A DNA stretch of 64,000 nucleotides, taken from the NCBI RefSeq assembly GCF_002938435.1, contig NZ_POQT01000012.1, positions 1 through 64,000 on the forward strand, given 5' to 3'. Origin of the DNA: Blastococcus saxobsidens (lineage in GTDB: Bacteria; Actinomycetota; Actinomycetes; Mycobacteriales; Geodermatophilaceae). Of the stretch, positions 56,221 to 64,000 are shown in pieces. The position numbers were made by a program, and so were the translations under genes. The notes under the pieces were generated by a model. The model was not told the DNA's origin and did no database searches. It saw only the letters and a program-made list of their open reading frames with translations. Position 1 is the first letter of the stretch. Each line of letters begins with the position of its first letter.

Positions 56221-56255
56221 CCCTCCCGGGCAGCGGGAGCCGGCGCCCGGGAGGG
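56221..56255. terminator. 11-bp inverted repeat between convergent genes
   Basis: CCCTCCCGGGC (56221-56231) pairs with GCCCGGGAGGG (56245-56255). It lies between the ends of the sortase gene (56209) and the zinc-ribbon gene (56267) and can serve both strands. Confidence 0.75.
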
Positions 56256-56266
56256 ACGGTGCTCCG

Positions 56267-56572
56267 TCACCGGCGCCGATCGCGGGAGCGCCAGCAGGTG
56301 GTGTGCCAGTGCCGCCGCCAGTCGGCCGCGGAGTCGACGTCCCAGGGTTCCAGGTCGGAGTCCCGGGCGTAGGCCGGCCAGGTCACCACGTGCGGCGTCC
56401 CCGGCCGGATCTCCTGGTCGCAGCCCGGGCAGCGGTAGGTCTTCCCCGTGGCCGAGCCGGTGAGCGTCCGGACCACCCAGTCGCCGTCCGCCGCCTCCTC
56501 GACCGGGTCGACGCGACGGCCGGGCGCACGACCGGCAGGTCGTGCGCCCGGCCGAGGGCGGCGACGGGGCAC
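56267..56572 (-). CDS. Small zinc-ribbon-like protein
   Basis: 101 residues. After a Pro/Arg-rich N-terminus the conserved part reads TGKTYRCPGCDQEIRPGTPH and ends RRHWHTTCW; CxxC plus the later His and Cys can bind one zinc. Related actinobacterial proteins are often called ATP/GTP-binding from the GKT triplet, but no P-loop is present. GTG 56572 lies 3 nt after the hydroxyacyl-CoA dehydrogenase stop, so both are cotranscribed. Function unknown. Confidence 0.7.
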   Translation of the reverse strand: MPRRRPRPGARPAGRAPGRRVDPVEEAADGDWVVRTLTGSATGKTYRCPGCDQEIRPGTPHVVTWPAYARDSDLEPWDVDSAADWRRHWHTTCWRSRDRRR

Positions 56573-56575
56573 CGG

Positions 56576-58357
56576 TCAGCGGCTGGCGTAGTCCCGGAAC
56601 CCGCGACCGGTCTTGCGGCCGAGGTAACCGGCGGTCACCAGGTGCTCCAGCAGCGGAGCGGGCGCGAAGCCGGGCTCGCGGAACTCGGTGTAGAGCTCCC
56701 GCTCGATGGCGAGGGAGACGTCGAGGCCGACGACGTCGAGCAGCTCGAACGGCCCCATCGGGTAGCCGCAGCCGACCTTCATGGCGGCGTCGATGTCGTC
56801 GGCGGTCGCGTAGTGCGCCTCCAGCATCTTCACCGCGTCGTTCAGGTACGGGAAGAGCAGCGCGTTGACGATGAAGCCGGCGCGGTCGGTGCAGGAGACC
56901 GCGTGCTTGCCGAGCTTCGCCGACACCGCGTGGATCGTGGCGGCGACGTCGGGGGCGGTGGAGATCGTGGAGACGACCTCCACCAGCTTCATGACCTGGG
57001 CCGGGTTGAAGAAGTGCATGCCCACGACGTCGGCCGGGCGGCCGCTGGCCGTGGCGCACTCGATGACCGGCAGGCTGGACGTCGTCGTCGCGAGCACGGC
57101 GCCGGGCTTGGCGATCTCGCCGAGGTTGGCGAACAGCGCCTCCTTGACCGGCAGCGACTCGACGACGGCCTCGATGACCAGGTCGCGGTCAGCCAGGTCG
57201 TCCAGCGAGGTGGTGCCGTTGACCCGGCCGAGGATCTCCTCGCGGGCCGACTCCTCGAGCCGGCCGCGGACCACCTGCTTGTCCAGCGACTTGGCCAGCG
57301 CCTTCTGCACGGCCTCGACCTTCTCGGTCGCGCGGGCGACGAAGACGACGTCGTAGCCGCCCTTGGCCACGACCTCGATGATGCCGGTGGCCATGGTGCC
57401 CGAGCCCACGACGCCGACGGTCCGCACGTCGCGGGCACCCTCGGCGGCGCCGCCGGGGGTGGGGGTCCGCTCGTCGGCGACGACCTCGGCCGAGCCGGGC
57501 TCGGCGTAGCTGTAGAACCCGCGGCCGGACTTCCGGCCGAGCAACCCGGCGGTCATCATCTGCTTGATGACCGGGCTGGGCGCGTGCAGCCGGTTGCGCG
57601 ACTGCTTGTACATCGTGTCGAGGATCTCGTAGGCGGTGTCGATGCCGATGAGGTCCATCAGCGCGAGCGGGCCCATGGGCAGGCCGCAGCCCAGCCGCAT
57701 GGCGGCGTCGATGTCCTCGCGCGAGGCGTAGCGGTTCTCGTACATCGCCACCGCGTGGTTCAGGTAGCCGAACAGCAGCGCGTTGGCGATGAAGCCGGCG
57801 CGGTCGCCGATCGTGACGTCGACCTTGCCCAGCCGCTCGGCCAGCGCCTCGACGTCCTCCACGACCGAGGGCTCGGTGACCACGGTCTGCACGACCTCGA
57901 CCAGCTTCATGACCGGGGCCGGGTTGAAGAAGTGCATGCCGATGACCTTGCTCGGGCGGCCGGTGACGACCGAGAGCTCGGTGACCGAGAGGCTCGAGGT
58001 GTTGGTCGCCAGGATGGTGTCCGGCGGGCAGATCTTGTCGAGCTCGGCGAAGACCTCCGCCTTGAGCTCCATCCGCTCCGGCACGGCCTCGATGACCAGC
58101 TCGGCGTCCGCCAGGTCCTCCAGCGACGAGCTGAACCGGATCCGCTCGAAGATGGCGTCGCGCTCGGCGGCGTCCAGCTTGCCGCGGGCCACCGCACGGT
58201 CGGTCGACTGCTCGACGTGGGCGCGGCCCCGGGCCAGCGCGCCCTCGGAGACCTCGACGGCGGTGACCGACAGGCCCGCCCGTGCGAGTACCTCCGCGAT
58301 GCCGGCACCCATGGTGCCCAGCCCCACGACGCCGACCTCGTTCAGTTCCCTGGCCAC
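56576..58357 (-). CDS. Tandem-domain 3-hydroxyacyl-CoA (3-hydroxybutyryl-CoA) dehydrogenase
   Basis: 593 residues made of two complete copies of the about 290-residue enzyme. Copy 1 has VGVVGLGTMGAGIAEVLARA, GMHFFNPAPVMKLVEVVQ and DRAGFIANALLFGYLNHAV; copy 2 has VGVVGSGTMATGIIEVVAKG, GMHFFNPAQVMKLVEVVS and DRAGFIVNALLFPYLNDAV. Each retains the His and Asn of the active site (MHFFNP). It oxidises or forms 3-hydroxybutyryl-CoA, between thiolase and crotonase. GGGAGA precedes GTG 58357. A site related to those before ccr and etfB lies 68 nt upstream. Length matches Streptomyces homologues, so the duplication is old. Confidence 0.94.
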   Translation of the reverse strand: MARELNEVGVVGLGTMGAGIAEVLARAGLSVTAVEVSEGALARGRAHVEQSTDRAVARGKLDAAERDAIFERIRFSSSLEDLADAELVIEAVPERMELKAEVFAELDKICPPDTILATNTSSLSVTELSVVTGRPSKVIGMHFFNPAPVMKLVEVVQTVVTEPSVVEDVEALAERLGKVDVTIGDRAGFIANALLFGYLNHAVAMYENRYASREDIDAAMRLGCGLPMGPLALMDLIGIDTAYEILDTMYKQSRNRLHAPSPVIKQMMTAGLLGRKSGRGFYSYAEPGSAEVVADERTPTPGGAAEGARDVRTVGVVGSGTMATGIIEVVAKGGYDVVFVARATEKVEAVQKALAKSLDKQVVRGRLEESAREEILGRVNGTTSLDDLADRDLVIEAVVESLPVKEALFANLGEIAKPGAVLATTTSSLPVIECATASGRPADVVGMHFFNPAQVMKLVEVVSTISTAPDVAATIHAVSAKLGKHAVSCTDRAGFIVNALLFPYLNDAVKMLEAHYATADDIDAAMKVGCGYPMGPFELLDVVGLDVSLAIERELYTEFREPGFAPAPLLEHLVTAGYLGRKTGRGFRDYASR

Positions 58358-58425
58358 GGTGCCATCTCCCTCTGCCGCCGGTGATCGCGGGCAGTCTCTC
58401 ATCACTGCTCCGCGGACGACCCAGT

Positions 58426-58443
58426 GGCTACCGGCCGGTAACT
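58426..58443. promoter_or_regulatory. Shared palindrome upstream of the hydroxyacyl-CoA dehydrogenase
   Basis: GGCTACCGGCCGGTAACT with the perfect 12-bp core TACCGGCCGGTA (58429-58440). It is 68 nt before the dehydrogenase start, the same distance as at etfB, and just touches the nucS stop codon. Confidence 0.65.
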
Positions 58444-59114
58444 CAGAAGAGGCGCTGGGTCGGGTCGTCGGTGCCCTTGAGGACGGCGTAGTCGACGGTG
58501 ACGCAGTCGATGCCGCGGTCGGAGGCCAGCACCCGCGCCTGCGGCTTGATCTCCTGCGCGGCGAAGACGCCCCGCACCGGCGCCAGCAGCGGGTCGCGGT
58601 TGAGCAGCTGGAGGTACCGGGTGAGCTGCTCGACGCCGTCGATCTCGCCCCGCCGCTTGATCTCCACGGCCACCGTCGAACCGTCGGCGTCCCGGCACAG
58701 CAGGTCCACCGGACCGATCGCGGTCGGGTACTCCCGGCGCACCAGCGACCACCCCGCGCCGAAGGTCTCCACGTGCAGCGCCAGCAGCCGCTGCAGCTCC
58801 GCCTCGACGCCGTCCTTCTGCAGGCCGGGGTCCGGGCCCAGTTCGTGCGCGTGGTCGTGCAGCACCTCCTCGATGGAGATGATCAGCTGCTCACCGGCCT
58901 TGTTCGTCACCGTCCAGGTGCCGGCGCCGTCGGTGAGGGCCTCGTCGAGCCGGCACGGCGGGGTCATCCAGTTCAGCGGCTTGTAGGCCCGGTCGTCGGC
59001 GTGCACCGAGACCGACCCGTCGGCCTTGACCAGCAGCAGGCGGGTCGCCATGGGGAGGTGGGCGGTGAGCCGACCGACGTAGTCGACCGAGCAGCGGGCG
59101 ATGACCAGACGCAC
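58443..59114 (-). CDS. nucS: Mismatch-specific endonuclease NucS (EndoMS)
   Basis: 223 residues. NucS cuts both strands at G-T, G-G and T-T mismatches and replaces MutSL in most actinobacteria. The N-terminal domain starts [20 protein letters not shown]; the nuclease domain has Asp in [10 protein letters not shown] and Glu-x-Lys in [20 protein letters not shown]. The C-terminus ends PTQRLF, a likely beta-clamp contact. GTG 59114 is preferred over 59120 because TAGCGT (59128-59123) lies 8 nt upstream and the product then starts at the conserved residue. It is followed by the promoter of the dehydrogenase. Confidence 0.95.
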   Translation of the reverse strand: MRLVIARCSVDYVGRLTAHLPMATRLLLVKADGSVSVHADDRAYKPLNWMTPPCRLDEALTDGAGTWTVTNKAGEQLIISIEEVLHDHAHELGPDPGLQKDGVEAELQRLLALHVETFGAGWSLVRREYPTAIGPVDLLCRDADGSTVAVEIKRRGEIDGVEQLTRYLQLLNRDPLLAPVRGVFAAQEIKPQARVLASDRGIDCVTVDYAVLKGTDDPTQRLF

Positions 59115-59226
59115 GGGCACCGACGCTACCGCGCGGGCCGGCGTCACCGCGCCGGCACCGGGTTCCGGAAAGAATTCGTCGCGGAAAGGATGGTGACCGG
59201 GGCCGCGCGCGCCGAGAATGTGCCGG

Positions 59227-60438
59227 GTGACGTCAGCTGGGGTGGTCGACGCTCGCGGCGGCAGCGGTCCGGCCGGCGACTGGGTGCACTGGCTGCTCGA
59301 CGCCGCCCGCGCCCGGCTGGGCATGGAGGTCGCCTGGGTGTCCCTGTTCACCGAGGGCAGCCAGCTGATCACCTCGGCCACCGGCGACCTGGCCGCCATG
59401 AACGTGCAGGAGGGCATGCAGGCCCCGCTGGAGGGCTCGTACTGCGTCCGGGTGCTCAACGGTCAGCTGCCGCCCGCGGTGACCGGCGCCGACCGCGACC
59501 CCCGCACCCGGGACCTGGCGGTGACCGGCGACCTGCACATCGGCTCCTACGTCGGCGCACCGGTGCGGGGCGCCGACGCGCGACCCATCGGCATGCTCTG
59601 CTGCGTCAGCCGCGATCCCGGCGCGCAGCTGGACGGCGAGTCGGTGCGCACCGTGGAGCTGCTCGCCGACCTGATCAGCGACCACTACCGGGCCTCCGGC
59701 GCGTCGACCGGCCATGATCTCGCCGTCCGTCGCGCCCGGGTCCGCAGCTTCCTGGCGCAGGGGGCCGTCGAGGTCCACCTGCAGCCGGTGGTCGACATGG
59801 TGACCGGCGCGGTCTCCGGGCACGAGGCCCTCAGCCGCTTCCCCGCGTGGGGCGGGGACGGCCCGGCGGCGCTGTTCAGCGAGGCCGCCGCCGTGGGGAT
59901 CGGCGTCGAGCTGGAGGAGATGGCGGTGCGCGCCTCGCTGGCCGCGGCGGGCCGGCTGCCCGGCGGGCTCACCCTCGCGGTGAACCTCTCCCCCGACGCC
60001 CTGCTGTGCCCGTCGGTGGTCGACGTGCTGCTGGAGCACGTCGGCTGCCCGCTGGCCGTGGAGATCACCGAGCACAGCCCGATCGAGGACTACGAGGCGG
60101 TCGTCACCGTCACGCGGCGGCTGCGCCGCGCGGGGATCGCCGTCAGCGTGGACGACGCGGGCGCCGGCTACGCCAGCCTGCGGCACATCCTGCGGCTGGA
60201 CCCCGACGTCATCAAGCTCGACATCGGGCTGGTCATGGGCCTGCAGACCGACCCGGCCCGGCAGGCGATGACCTCGGCCATGGTGGCGTTCGCCGGGGAG
60301 ACCGGCGCCCGCCTCGTCGCCGAGGGGGTGGAGGAGAAGGCGGAACGGGACGTCCTGGTGGCCCGCGGGGTCCGCTACGGGCAGGGCTACCTCTTCGGCC
60401 GCCCCCGCCCCGCACAGGAGGTCCTGGACGCCGCGTGA
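59227..60438 (+). CDS. GAF-EAL cyclic-di-GMP phosphodiesterase
   Basis: 403 residues from GTG 59227; ATG 59218 is possible. A GAF domain spans about residues 20-150 ([38 protein letters not shown]). The EAL domain follows with all key positions: GHEALSRF, Asn in [11 protein letters not shown], Glu in [13 protein letters not shown], Asp-Asp in [11 protein letters not shown], Lys in VIKLDIGLV, Glu in LVAEGVEE and QGYLFGRP. Hydrolysis of c-di-GMP to pGpG is therefore likely, under control of an unknown ligand or light through GAF. No GGDEF domain is attached. Confidence 0.9.
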   Translation: MTSAGVVDARGGSGPAGDWVHWLLDAARARLGMEVAWVSLFTEGSQLITSATGDLAAMNVQEGMQAPLEGSYCVRVLNGQLPPAVTGADRDPRTRDLAVTGDLHIGSYVGAPVRGADARPIGMLCCVSRDPGAQLDGESVRTVELLADLISDHYRASGASTGHDLAVRRARVRSFLAQGAVEVHLQPVVDMVTGAVSGHEALSRFPAWGGDGPAALFSEAAAVGIGVELEEMAVRASLAAAGRLPGGLTLAVNLSPDALLCPSVVDVLLEHVGCPLAVEITEHSPIEDYEAVVTVTRRLRRAGIAVSVDDAGAGYASLRHILRLDPDVIKLDIGLVMGLQTDPARQAMTSAMVAFAGETGARLVAEGVEEKAERDVLVARGVRYGQGYLFGRPRPAQEVLDAA

Positions 60439-60491
60439 CGATCCACCCGCCCGGGACGGAACCTCGGGGGCGGGCGTGCCGTCCTACCCGT

Positions 60492-61358
60492 ATGCCGACC
60501 CGTTCCGCACGCACGGCCGCCGCCGTGGCCCTGGTCCTCCTGCTGGGCGCCTGCGCCGCGTCCGCCGGCGACGGCTCCGCCGAGCCGGCACCGCCGGCGG
60601 ACACCACCGTGGTCCTCCAGGTCACCGAGGTGGGCGGCTACACGACGCCGGCCCTGCTGACCGGCCGACTCCCGACGGTGACCGTCTACGCCGACGGCCG
60701 GCTGATCACCGACGGTCCGGTGGCGGCGATCTGGCCGGCGCCGGCGCTGCCGAACCTGCAGGTGCACCTGCTCGACGACGGCGGTGTGCGGGACCTGGTC
60801 GACCGGGCGCTCGCCGCCGGCGTGGCGGAGACCGGCGACCTCGGCCAGCCGCCGGTGACCGACGTGACCGCGACCCGGTTCGCCGTCCGGACCGGCGGGA
60901 CGACCGTCACCCGCGAGGCCTACGCCCTGGGGATGGACCTCGGTCCGGCGCGGGACGGGGAGGCCGGCCTGACCGAGGATCAGACCGCCGCCCGGGAACG
61001 GCTCCTGGCGTTCCTGGACGAGCTGCGCGACCCGGCCGCCGCCCTCGGCGCCGAACGGGTCACCGGGCCGGAGCCGTACCGGCCCGAGGCGGTGGCGGCG
61101 CTGGTGAGCCCCTACGTCGAGGTGGAGCCGGCCCAGCCGGAGCAGCGCTGGCCCGGTCCGACACTGCCCGGCGAGCCGATCGCCCCGGACCTCACCTGCG
61201 TGACCGCGACCGGGGCCGCGGCCCGGACGCTGCTCGATGCGGCGGCGTCGGCGTCCATGGCGACGCCGTGGACCGCCGAGGACGGCTCGCGGTGGTCGGT
61301 CCTGCTGCGACCGCTGCTCCCGCACGAGTCCGGCTGCGCCGACCTGCCGCCGGCATGA
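60492..61358 (+). CDS. Putative lipoprotein of unknown function
   Basis: 288 residues. ATG 60492 begins a lipoprotein signal (MPTRSARTAAAVALVLLLGA, then Cys21). The mature protein starts with an Ala/Pro spacer and has beta-rich segments such as VVLQVTEVGGYTTPALLTGR and PTVTVYADGRLITDGP, and two later Cys (TCVTATG and GCADLPPA) that could form one disulfide. No enzyme motif was recognised. A strong hairpin separates it from the convergent symporter gene. Confidence 0.7.
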   Translation: MPTRSARTAAAVALVLLLGACAASAGDGSAEPAPPADTTVVLQVTEVGGYTTPALLTGRLPTVTVYADGRLITDGPVAAIWPAPALPNLQVHLLDDGGVRDLVDRALAAGVAETGDLGQPPVTDVTATRFAVRTGGTTVTREAYALGMDLGPARDGEAGLTEDQTAARERLLAFLDELRDPAAALGAERVTGPEPYRPEAVAALVSPYVEVEPAQPEQRWPGPTLPGEPIAPDLTCVTATGAAARTLLDAAASASMATPWTAEDGSRWSVLLRPLLPHESGCADLPPA

Positions 61359-61359
61359 G

Positions 61360-61395
61360 GACGGGCCCGGCCCTCGCGAGAGGACCGGGCCCGTC
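61360..61395. terminator. Bidirectional hairpin terminator
   Basis: GACGGGCCCGG (61360-61370) pairs with CCGGGCCCGTC (61385-61395), and the loop can add CCTC/GAGG. It lies between the convergent lipoprotein and symporter genes, starting 2 nt after the lipoprotein stop. Confidence 0.8.
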
Positions 61396-61401
61396 GTCCG
61401 C

Positions 61402-62760
61402 TCAGGCCGGGACGGGGCTGCGCAGGTCGGTGTCGACCCCGCCGGTCCGCTCCGCGGCGGCCAACGGCTCCGCGGGGCGGCCCGACCGGAACCGCTCGAG
61501 GTCGAGGATGCCCTCGCGCTTGGCGACGATCGTCGGCACCAGCGCCTGGCCGGCGACGTTCACCGCGGTGCGGCCCATGTCGAGGATCGGGTCGATCGCC
61601 AGCAGCAGGCCGACGCCGGCCAGCGGCAGCCCGAGCGTCGACAGGGTGAGCGTCAGCATGACCACCGCGCCGGTGACGCCGGCCGTGGCGGCCGAGCCGA
61701 CGACGGACACCAGGGCGATGAGCAGGTAGTCGGTGACCGCGAGGTCCACGCCGAAGAACTGCGCGACGAAGATCGCCGCGAGCGCCGGGTAGATCGCCGC
61801 GCAGCCGTCCATCTTCGTCGTCGCACCCAGCGGCACGGCGAACGAGGCGTAGGACCGCGGCACCCCGAGGTTCTGCTCGGTGACCCGCTCGGTCACCGGC
61901 AGCGTGCCGATCGAGGAGCGGGAGACGAAGGCCAGCTGGATCGCGGGCCAGGCACCGGCGAACCACCGCAGCGGCGAGAGCCCGTGGGCCTTGAGCAGCA
62001 CCGGGTAGACGACGAACAGCACCAGCGCGAGACCGGCGTAGACGGCGCCGGCGAAGACGCCGAGCGAGCCCAGGGAGTCCCAGCCGTAGCTGGCGACAGC
62101 GTTGCCGATCAGGCCCAGCGTGCCGATCGGGGCCAGCAGGATGACCCACCACAGCACCTTCTGCACGACCGCGAGGGCCGAGCGGACGAAGCCCAGGAAG
62201 GGCTCCGCCGGCTCGCCGACCTTGAGGACGGCGATCCCGATGGCGACCGAGATGACGATCAGCTGCAGCACGTTGAACGACAGGCCGACGGAACCGTCGC
62301 CCCCGGCCGATGCCTGCAGGCCGAGGATGTTGCCCGGCACCAGGCCGTTGAGGAAGTCGAACCAGCCGCCGGAGCGACCCGGGTCCGCGGCGCTGGCGGC
62401 GTCCACGGAGCTGTTGCGGCCGGGCTCGGTGAGCAGGCCCAGGCCGATGCCGATGCCGACGGCGATCAGCGCGGTGATGGCGAACCACAGCAGCGTCTGG
62501 CCGGCCAGGCGAGCGGCGTTGGAGACCTGCTTGAGGTTGGCGATGGAGACGATGACGGCGGTGACGATCAACGGCGGCACCAGGGCCTTCAGCAGCGTCA
62601 CGAAGGTGCTGCCGACGGTCTGGAGGGTGCTGGCCAGCCAGTTGGGTTCTTCGGGGCCGACCGGCCCCATGTCACGGGCGACGAGGCCGAGGGCCACGCC
62701 CAGGACGAGGGCGAGGAGCACCTGTGCCGCGAAGGGCACACGGCCGAGACGAGCGAGCAC
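61402..62760 (-). CDS. Dicarboxylate/amino acid:cation symporter (DAACS family)
   Basis: 452 residues with about eight hydrophobic segments plus two re-entrant loops. Family marks are the Ser-rich loop AFVSRSSIGTLPVTERV, the TTKMDGCAAIYPALAAIF segment (usual MDGTAIY) and PILDMGRTAVNVAGQAL, the helix that binds cation and substrate. It resembles GltP/DctA transporters for C4-dicarboxylates, glutamate or aspartate. GTG 62760 has no clear ribosome site, and a 14-codon reading frame ends 6 nt before it. C4 acids would link well with the ethylmalonyl-CoA products, but this is inference. Confidence 0.9.
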   Translation of the reverse strand: MLARLGRVPFAAQVLLALVLGVALGLVARDMGPVGPEEPNWLASTLQTVGSTFVTLLKALVPPLIVTAVIVSIANLKQVSNAARLAGQTLLWFAITALIAVGIGIGLGLLTEPGRNSSVDAASAADPGRSGGWFDFLNGLVPGNILGLQASAGGDGSVGLSFNVLQLIVISVAIGIAVLKVGEPAEPFLGFVRSALAVVQKVLWWVILLAPIGTLGLIGNAVASYGWDSLGSLGVFAGAVYAGLALVLFVVYPVLLKAHGLSPLRWFAGAWPAIQLAFVSRSSIGTLPVTERVTEQNLGVPRSYASFAVPLGATTKMDGCAAIYPALAAIFVAQFFGVDLAVTDYLLIALVSVVGSAATAGVTGAVVMLTLTLSTLGLPLAGVGLLLAIDPILDMGRTAVNVAGQALVPTIVAKREGILDLERFRSGRPAEPLAAAERTGGVDTDLRSPVPA

Positions 62761-62766
62761 GGCGGA

Positions 62767-62811
62767 CTACCTGTTCTGAGGGAGGAGGAGGACGGCGAGG
62801 GTCGAGCGCAT
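62767..62811 (-). CDS. Possible 14-residue leader peptide before the symporter
   Basis: ATG 62811 to TAG 62767 encodes MRSTLAVLLLPQNR. It ends 6 nt before the symporter GTG, which lacks a ribosome site, so translational coupling is conceivable. There is no good ribosome site before the leader either, and such short frames arise by chance. Confidence 0.25.
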   Translation of the reverse strand: MRSTLAVLLLPQNR

Positions 62812-62959
62812 GCTCAACAGCTCGCGGTCGTCGTCCGCCCGTGGTCCAGGGCACGCCGTCGCGTCAGCCCCCACACGTTCTGCACGGACGCCTCAATGCC
62901 GCCGCGGCGCGGAACCATCCCGCCTGTGCCGTGATTCACCCGGTCGGGGGCCCGCGCGC

Positions 62960-62997
62960 CACGACGGGGCCGCCGGTGTCCCGGCGGCCGCGTCGTG
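62960..62997 (-). terminator. 17-bp hairpin after meaA
   Basis: The arms 62960-62976 and 62981-62997 pair at 16 of 17 positions over a TGTC loop. The hairpin ends 7 nt from the meaA stop. It is the clearest feature in the 244-nt gap between meaA and the symporter gene; nothing else was recognised there apart from the possible leader peptide. Confidence 0.8.
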
Positions 62998-63004
62998 CAC
63001 GGGA

Positions 63005-64000
63005 TCAGGCCGGGGCCGGCACCTTGTCGCCCAGGCCGTTCGCCTCGCGGACGACGTCCACGACCTGCCCCATGATGTCGTTGAGCCCGAAGTCCTTGGG
63101 CGTGAAGACCCGGGCCACCCCCTGCTCGCGGAGCCGGCGGGCGTCGCTGTCCGGGATGATCCCGCCGACGACGACCGGGACGTCGTCCAGCCCGGCCTCC
63201 TTGAGCCCCCGCAGGACCGCCGGCACCACCTGCAGGTGGGAGCCGGAGAGCACCGACAGCCCGACGACGTGCACGTCCTCCTCGACGGCGGCCGAGACGA
63301 TCTGCGCGGGCGTGAGCCGGATGCCCTGGTAGATGACCTCGAAGCCGGCGTCACGGGCCCGGACGGCGATCTGCTCGGCGCCGTTGGAGTGCCCGTCCAG
63401 ACCGGGCTTGCCGACCAGGAAGCGCAGCCGGCCGCCGATCTCCTCGCCGGTGGCCCGCACCCGCTCCCGGACGTCGGTCAGCGCCTCGTCGGCCTCCCCC
63501 CCGCCGGCGGCCGCCGCCACCCCGGTGGGCGCCCGGTACTCGCCGAACACCCCGCGCAGCACGCCGGCCCACTCGCCGGTCGTCACGCCCGCGCGGGCGC
63601 AGTCGAGGGTGGCCGGCATCAGGTTCACGTCGGAGGAGGCAGCCTCCCGGAGTGCTTCCAGCGCCCTCTTCACCGGCTCCGGGTCCCGCTCGGCGCGCCA
63701 CGCCCGCACCGCCTCCTGGGCGGCGGCCTCGACGGCCGGGTCGACGATCATGATCGCGGTGTCGAGGTCGGCGGTGAGCGGGTTGGGCTCGGTCGTGTCG
63801 AACTTGTTGACGCCGACGACGACGTCCTCACCGCTCTCCATCCGGCGGCGGCGCTCGGCGAGCGACCCGACCAGCTGGCCCTTCATGTAGCCGGACTCGA
63901 CGGCCGCGACGGCGCCGCCCATCTCCTGCACCCGGGCGATCTCGGCCCGGGCACCCTCGAGGATGTCGGCGACCTTCTTCTCCACGACCACCGAGCCGGT
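63005..64000 (-). CDS. meaA: Ethylmalonyl-CoA mutase/MeaA, C-terminal part
   Basis: The frame is open at the right edge, so about 331 C-terminal residues of a protein of roughly 670 are visible. The end of the mutase barrel (GSVVVEKKVADILEGARAEI, AAVESGYMKGQLV) leads into a linker and the B12-binding domain: KPGLDGHSNGAEQ (DxHxxG with the lower-ligand His), VIYQGIRLTPAQI and VVGLSVLSGSHLQVVP. The HSNGAEQ variant and the YQGIRLTPAQI segment match MeaA of Streptomyces rather than MutB. It converts ethylmalonyl-CoA to methylsuccinyl-CoA in the ethylmalonyl-CoA pathway, with Ccr, epimerase and MeaB of this window. Confidence 0.92.
   Translation of the reverse strand, partial: TGSVVVEKKVADILEGARAEIARVQEMGGAVAAVESGYMKGQLVGSLAERRRRMESGEDVVVGVNKFDTTEPNPLTADLDTAIMIVDPAVEAAAQEAVRAWRAERDPEPVKRALEALREAASSDVNLMPATLDCARAGVTTGEWAGVLRGVFGEYRAPTGVAAAAGGGEADEALTDVRERVRATGEEIGGRLRFLVGKPGLDGHSNGAEQIAVRARDAGFEVIYQGIRLTPAQIVSAAVEEDVHVVGLSVLSGSHLQVVPAVLRGLKEAGLDDVPVVVGGIIPDSDARRLREQGVARVFTPKDFGLNDIMGQVVDVVREANGLGDKVPAPA

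Noticed and set aside
62811-63004. Plus-strand small gene after a GGAGGAGG stretch
   Set aside because: The product is Arg/Ser/Pro-rich without coding bias and runs into the antisense of meaA; a hairpin terminator for meaA occupies the region.

Overview
The window is 64 kb of very GC-rich DNA (roughly 73 percent by eye) with strong third-position GC, frequent GTG starts and many apparently leaderless promoters. Gene content is that of an actinobacterium: GlgE alpha-glucan pathway, NucS mismatch endonuclease, crotonyl-CoA carboxylase/reductase, a 13E12/DUF222 HNH gene under a LexA-type box, and GatCAB-LigA-MnmA-IscS-EtfBA in the order known from Mycobacterium tuberculosis (Rv3009c to Rv3041c). 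A member of the Geodermatophilaceae (Blastococcus, Geodermatophilus, Modestobacter) fits best, but the family is an inference. No rRNA, tRNA, CRISPR array, prophage or complete IS was seen, and no gene-free stretch exceeds 300 bases.

Layout. 1-2613: end of a 12-residue tandem-repeat protein, a secreted Gly/Asn/Asp-rich protein and a beta-propeller lipoprotein. 2624-20632: mostly minus-strand housekeeping genes: a GNAT pseudogene broken by a palindromic repeat, gatCAB, an ACT protein, a frameshifted HNH gene, ligA, an M16-like peptidase, a MetE-like protein, mnmA-iscS-MFS, and etfBA. 20750-24231: a Cds1-like enzyme with a tiny Cys-rich protein, an enoyl-CoA hydratase, a broken hypothetical gene and an ABC ATPase. 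24303-38611: storage-glucan block, with glgX, an FHA protein, glgP and, divergently, glgE-treS-mak-glgB. 38754-44816: a zinc-peptidase lipoprotein, a CnoX-like thioredoxin, an IcmA-type mutase under a MarR regulator, and an AbiEi/DUF559 gene flanked by two related palindromes. 44877-52220: a phytoene-desaturase-like oxidoreductase, a two-gene membrane unit, and meaB, thiolase, epimerase and ccr. 52371-64000: a polar coiled-coil protein, a DUF4397/class F sortase locus, a double 3-hydroxyacyl-CoA dehydrogenase, nucS, a GAF-EAL protein, a lipoprotein, a dicarboxylate symporter and the 3' part of meaA.

Two metabolic themes dominate. GlgE, TreS, Mak and GlgB turn trehalose and maltose 1-phosphate into branched alpha-glucan, and GlgP and GlgX break it down. 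Thiolase, hydroxybutyryl-CoA dehydrogenase, crotonase, Ccr, epimerase, MeaA and MeaB form most of an ethylmalonyl-CoA acetate-assimilation route, fed with electrons through EtfBA. An 18-bp near-palindrome lies 64-68 nt upstream of ccr, the dehydrogenase and etfBA, which suggests one shared regulator for these three units.

The most unusual non-coding feature is a dispersed element of about 60 bp. Four complete copies and one deletion remnant sit directly after stop codons. The outer stem is kept by paired base changes between copies, and one copy lies inside an acetyltransferase gene and supplies an in-frame stop.
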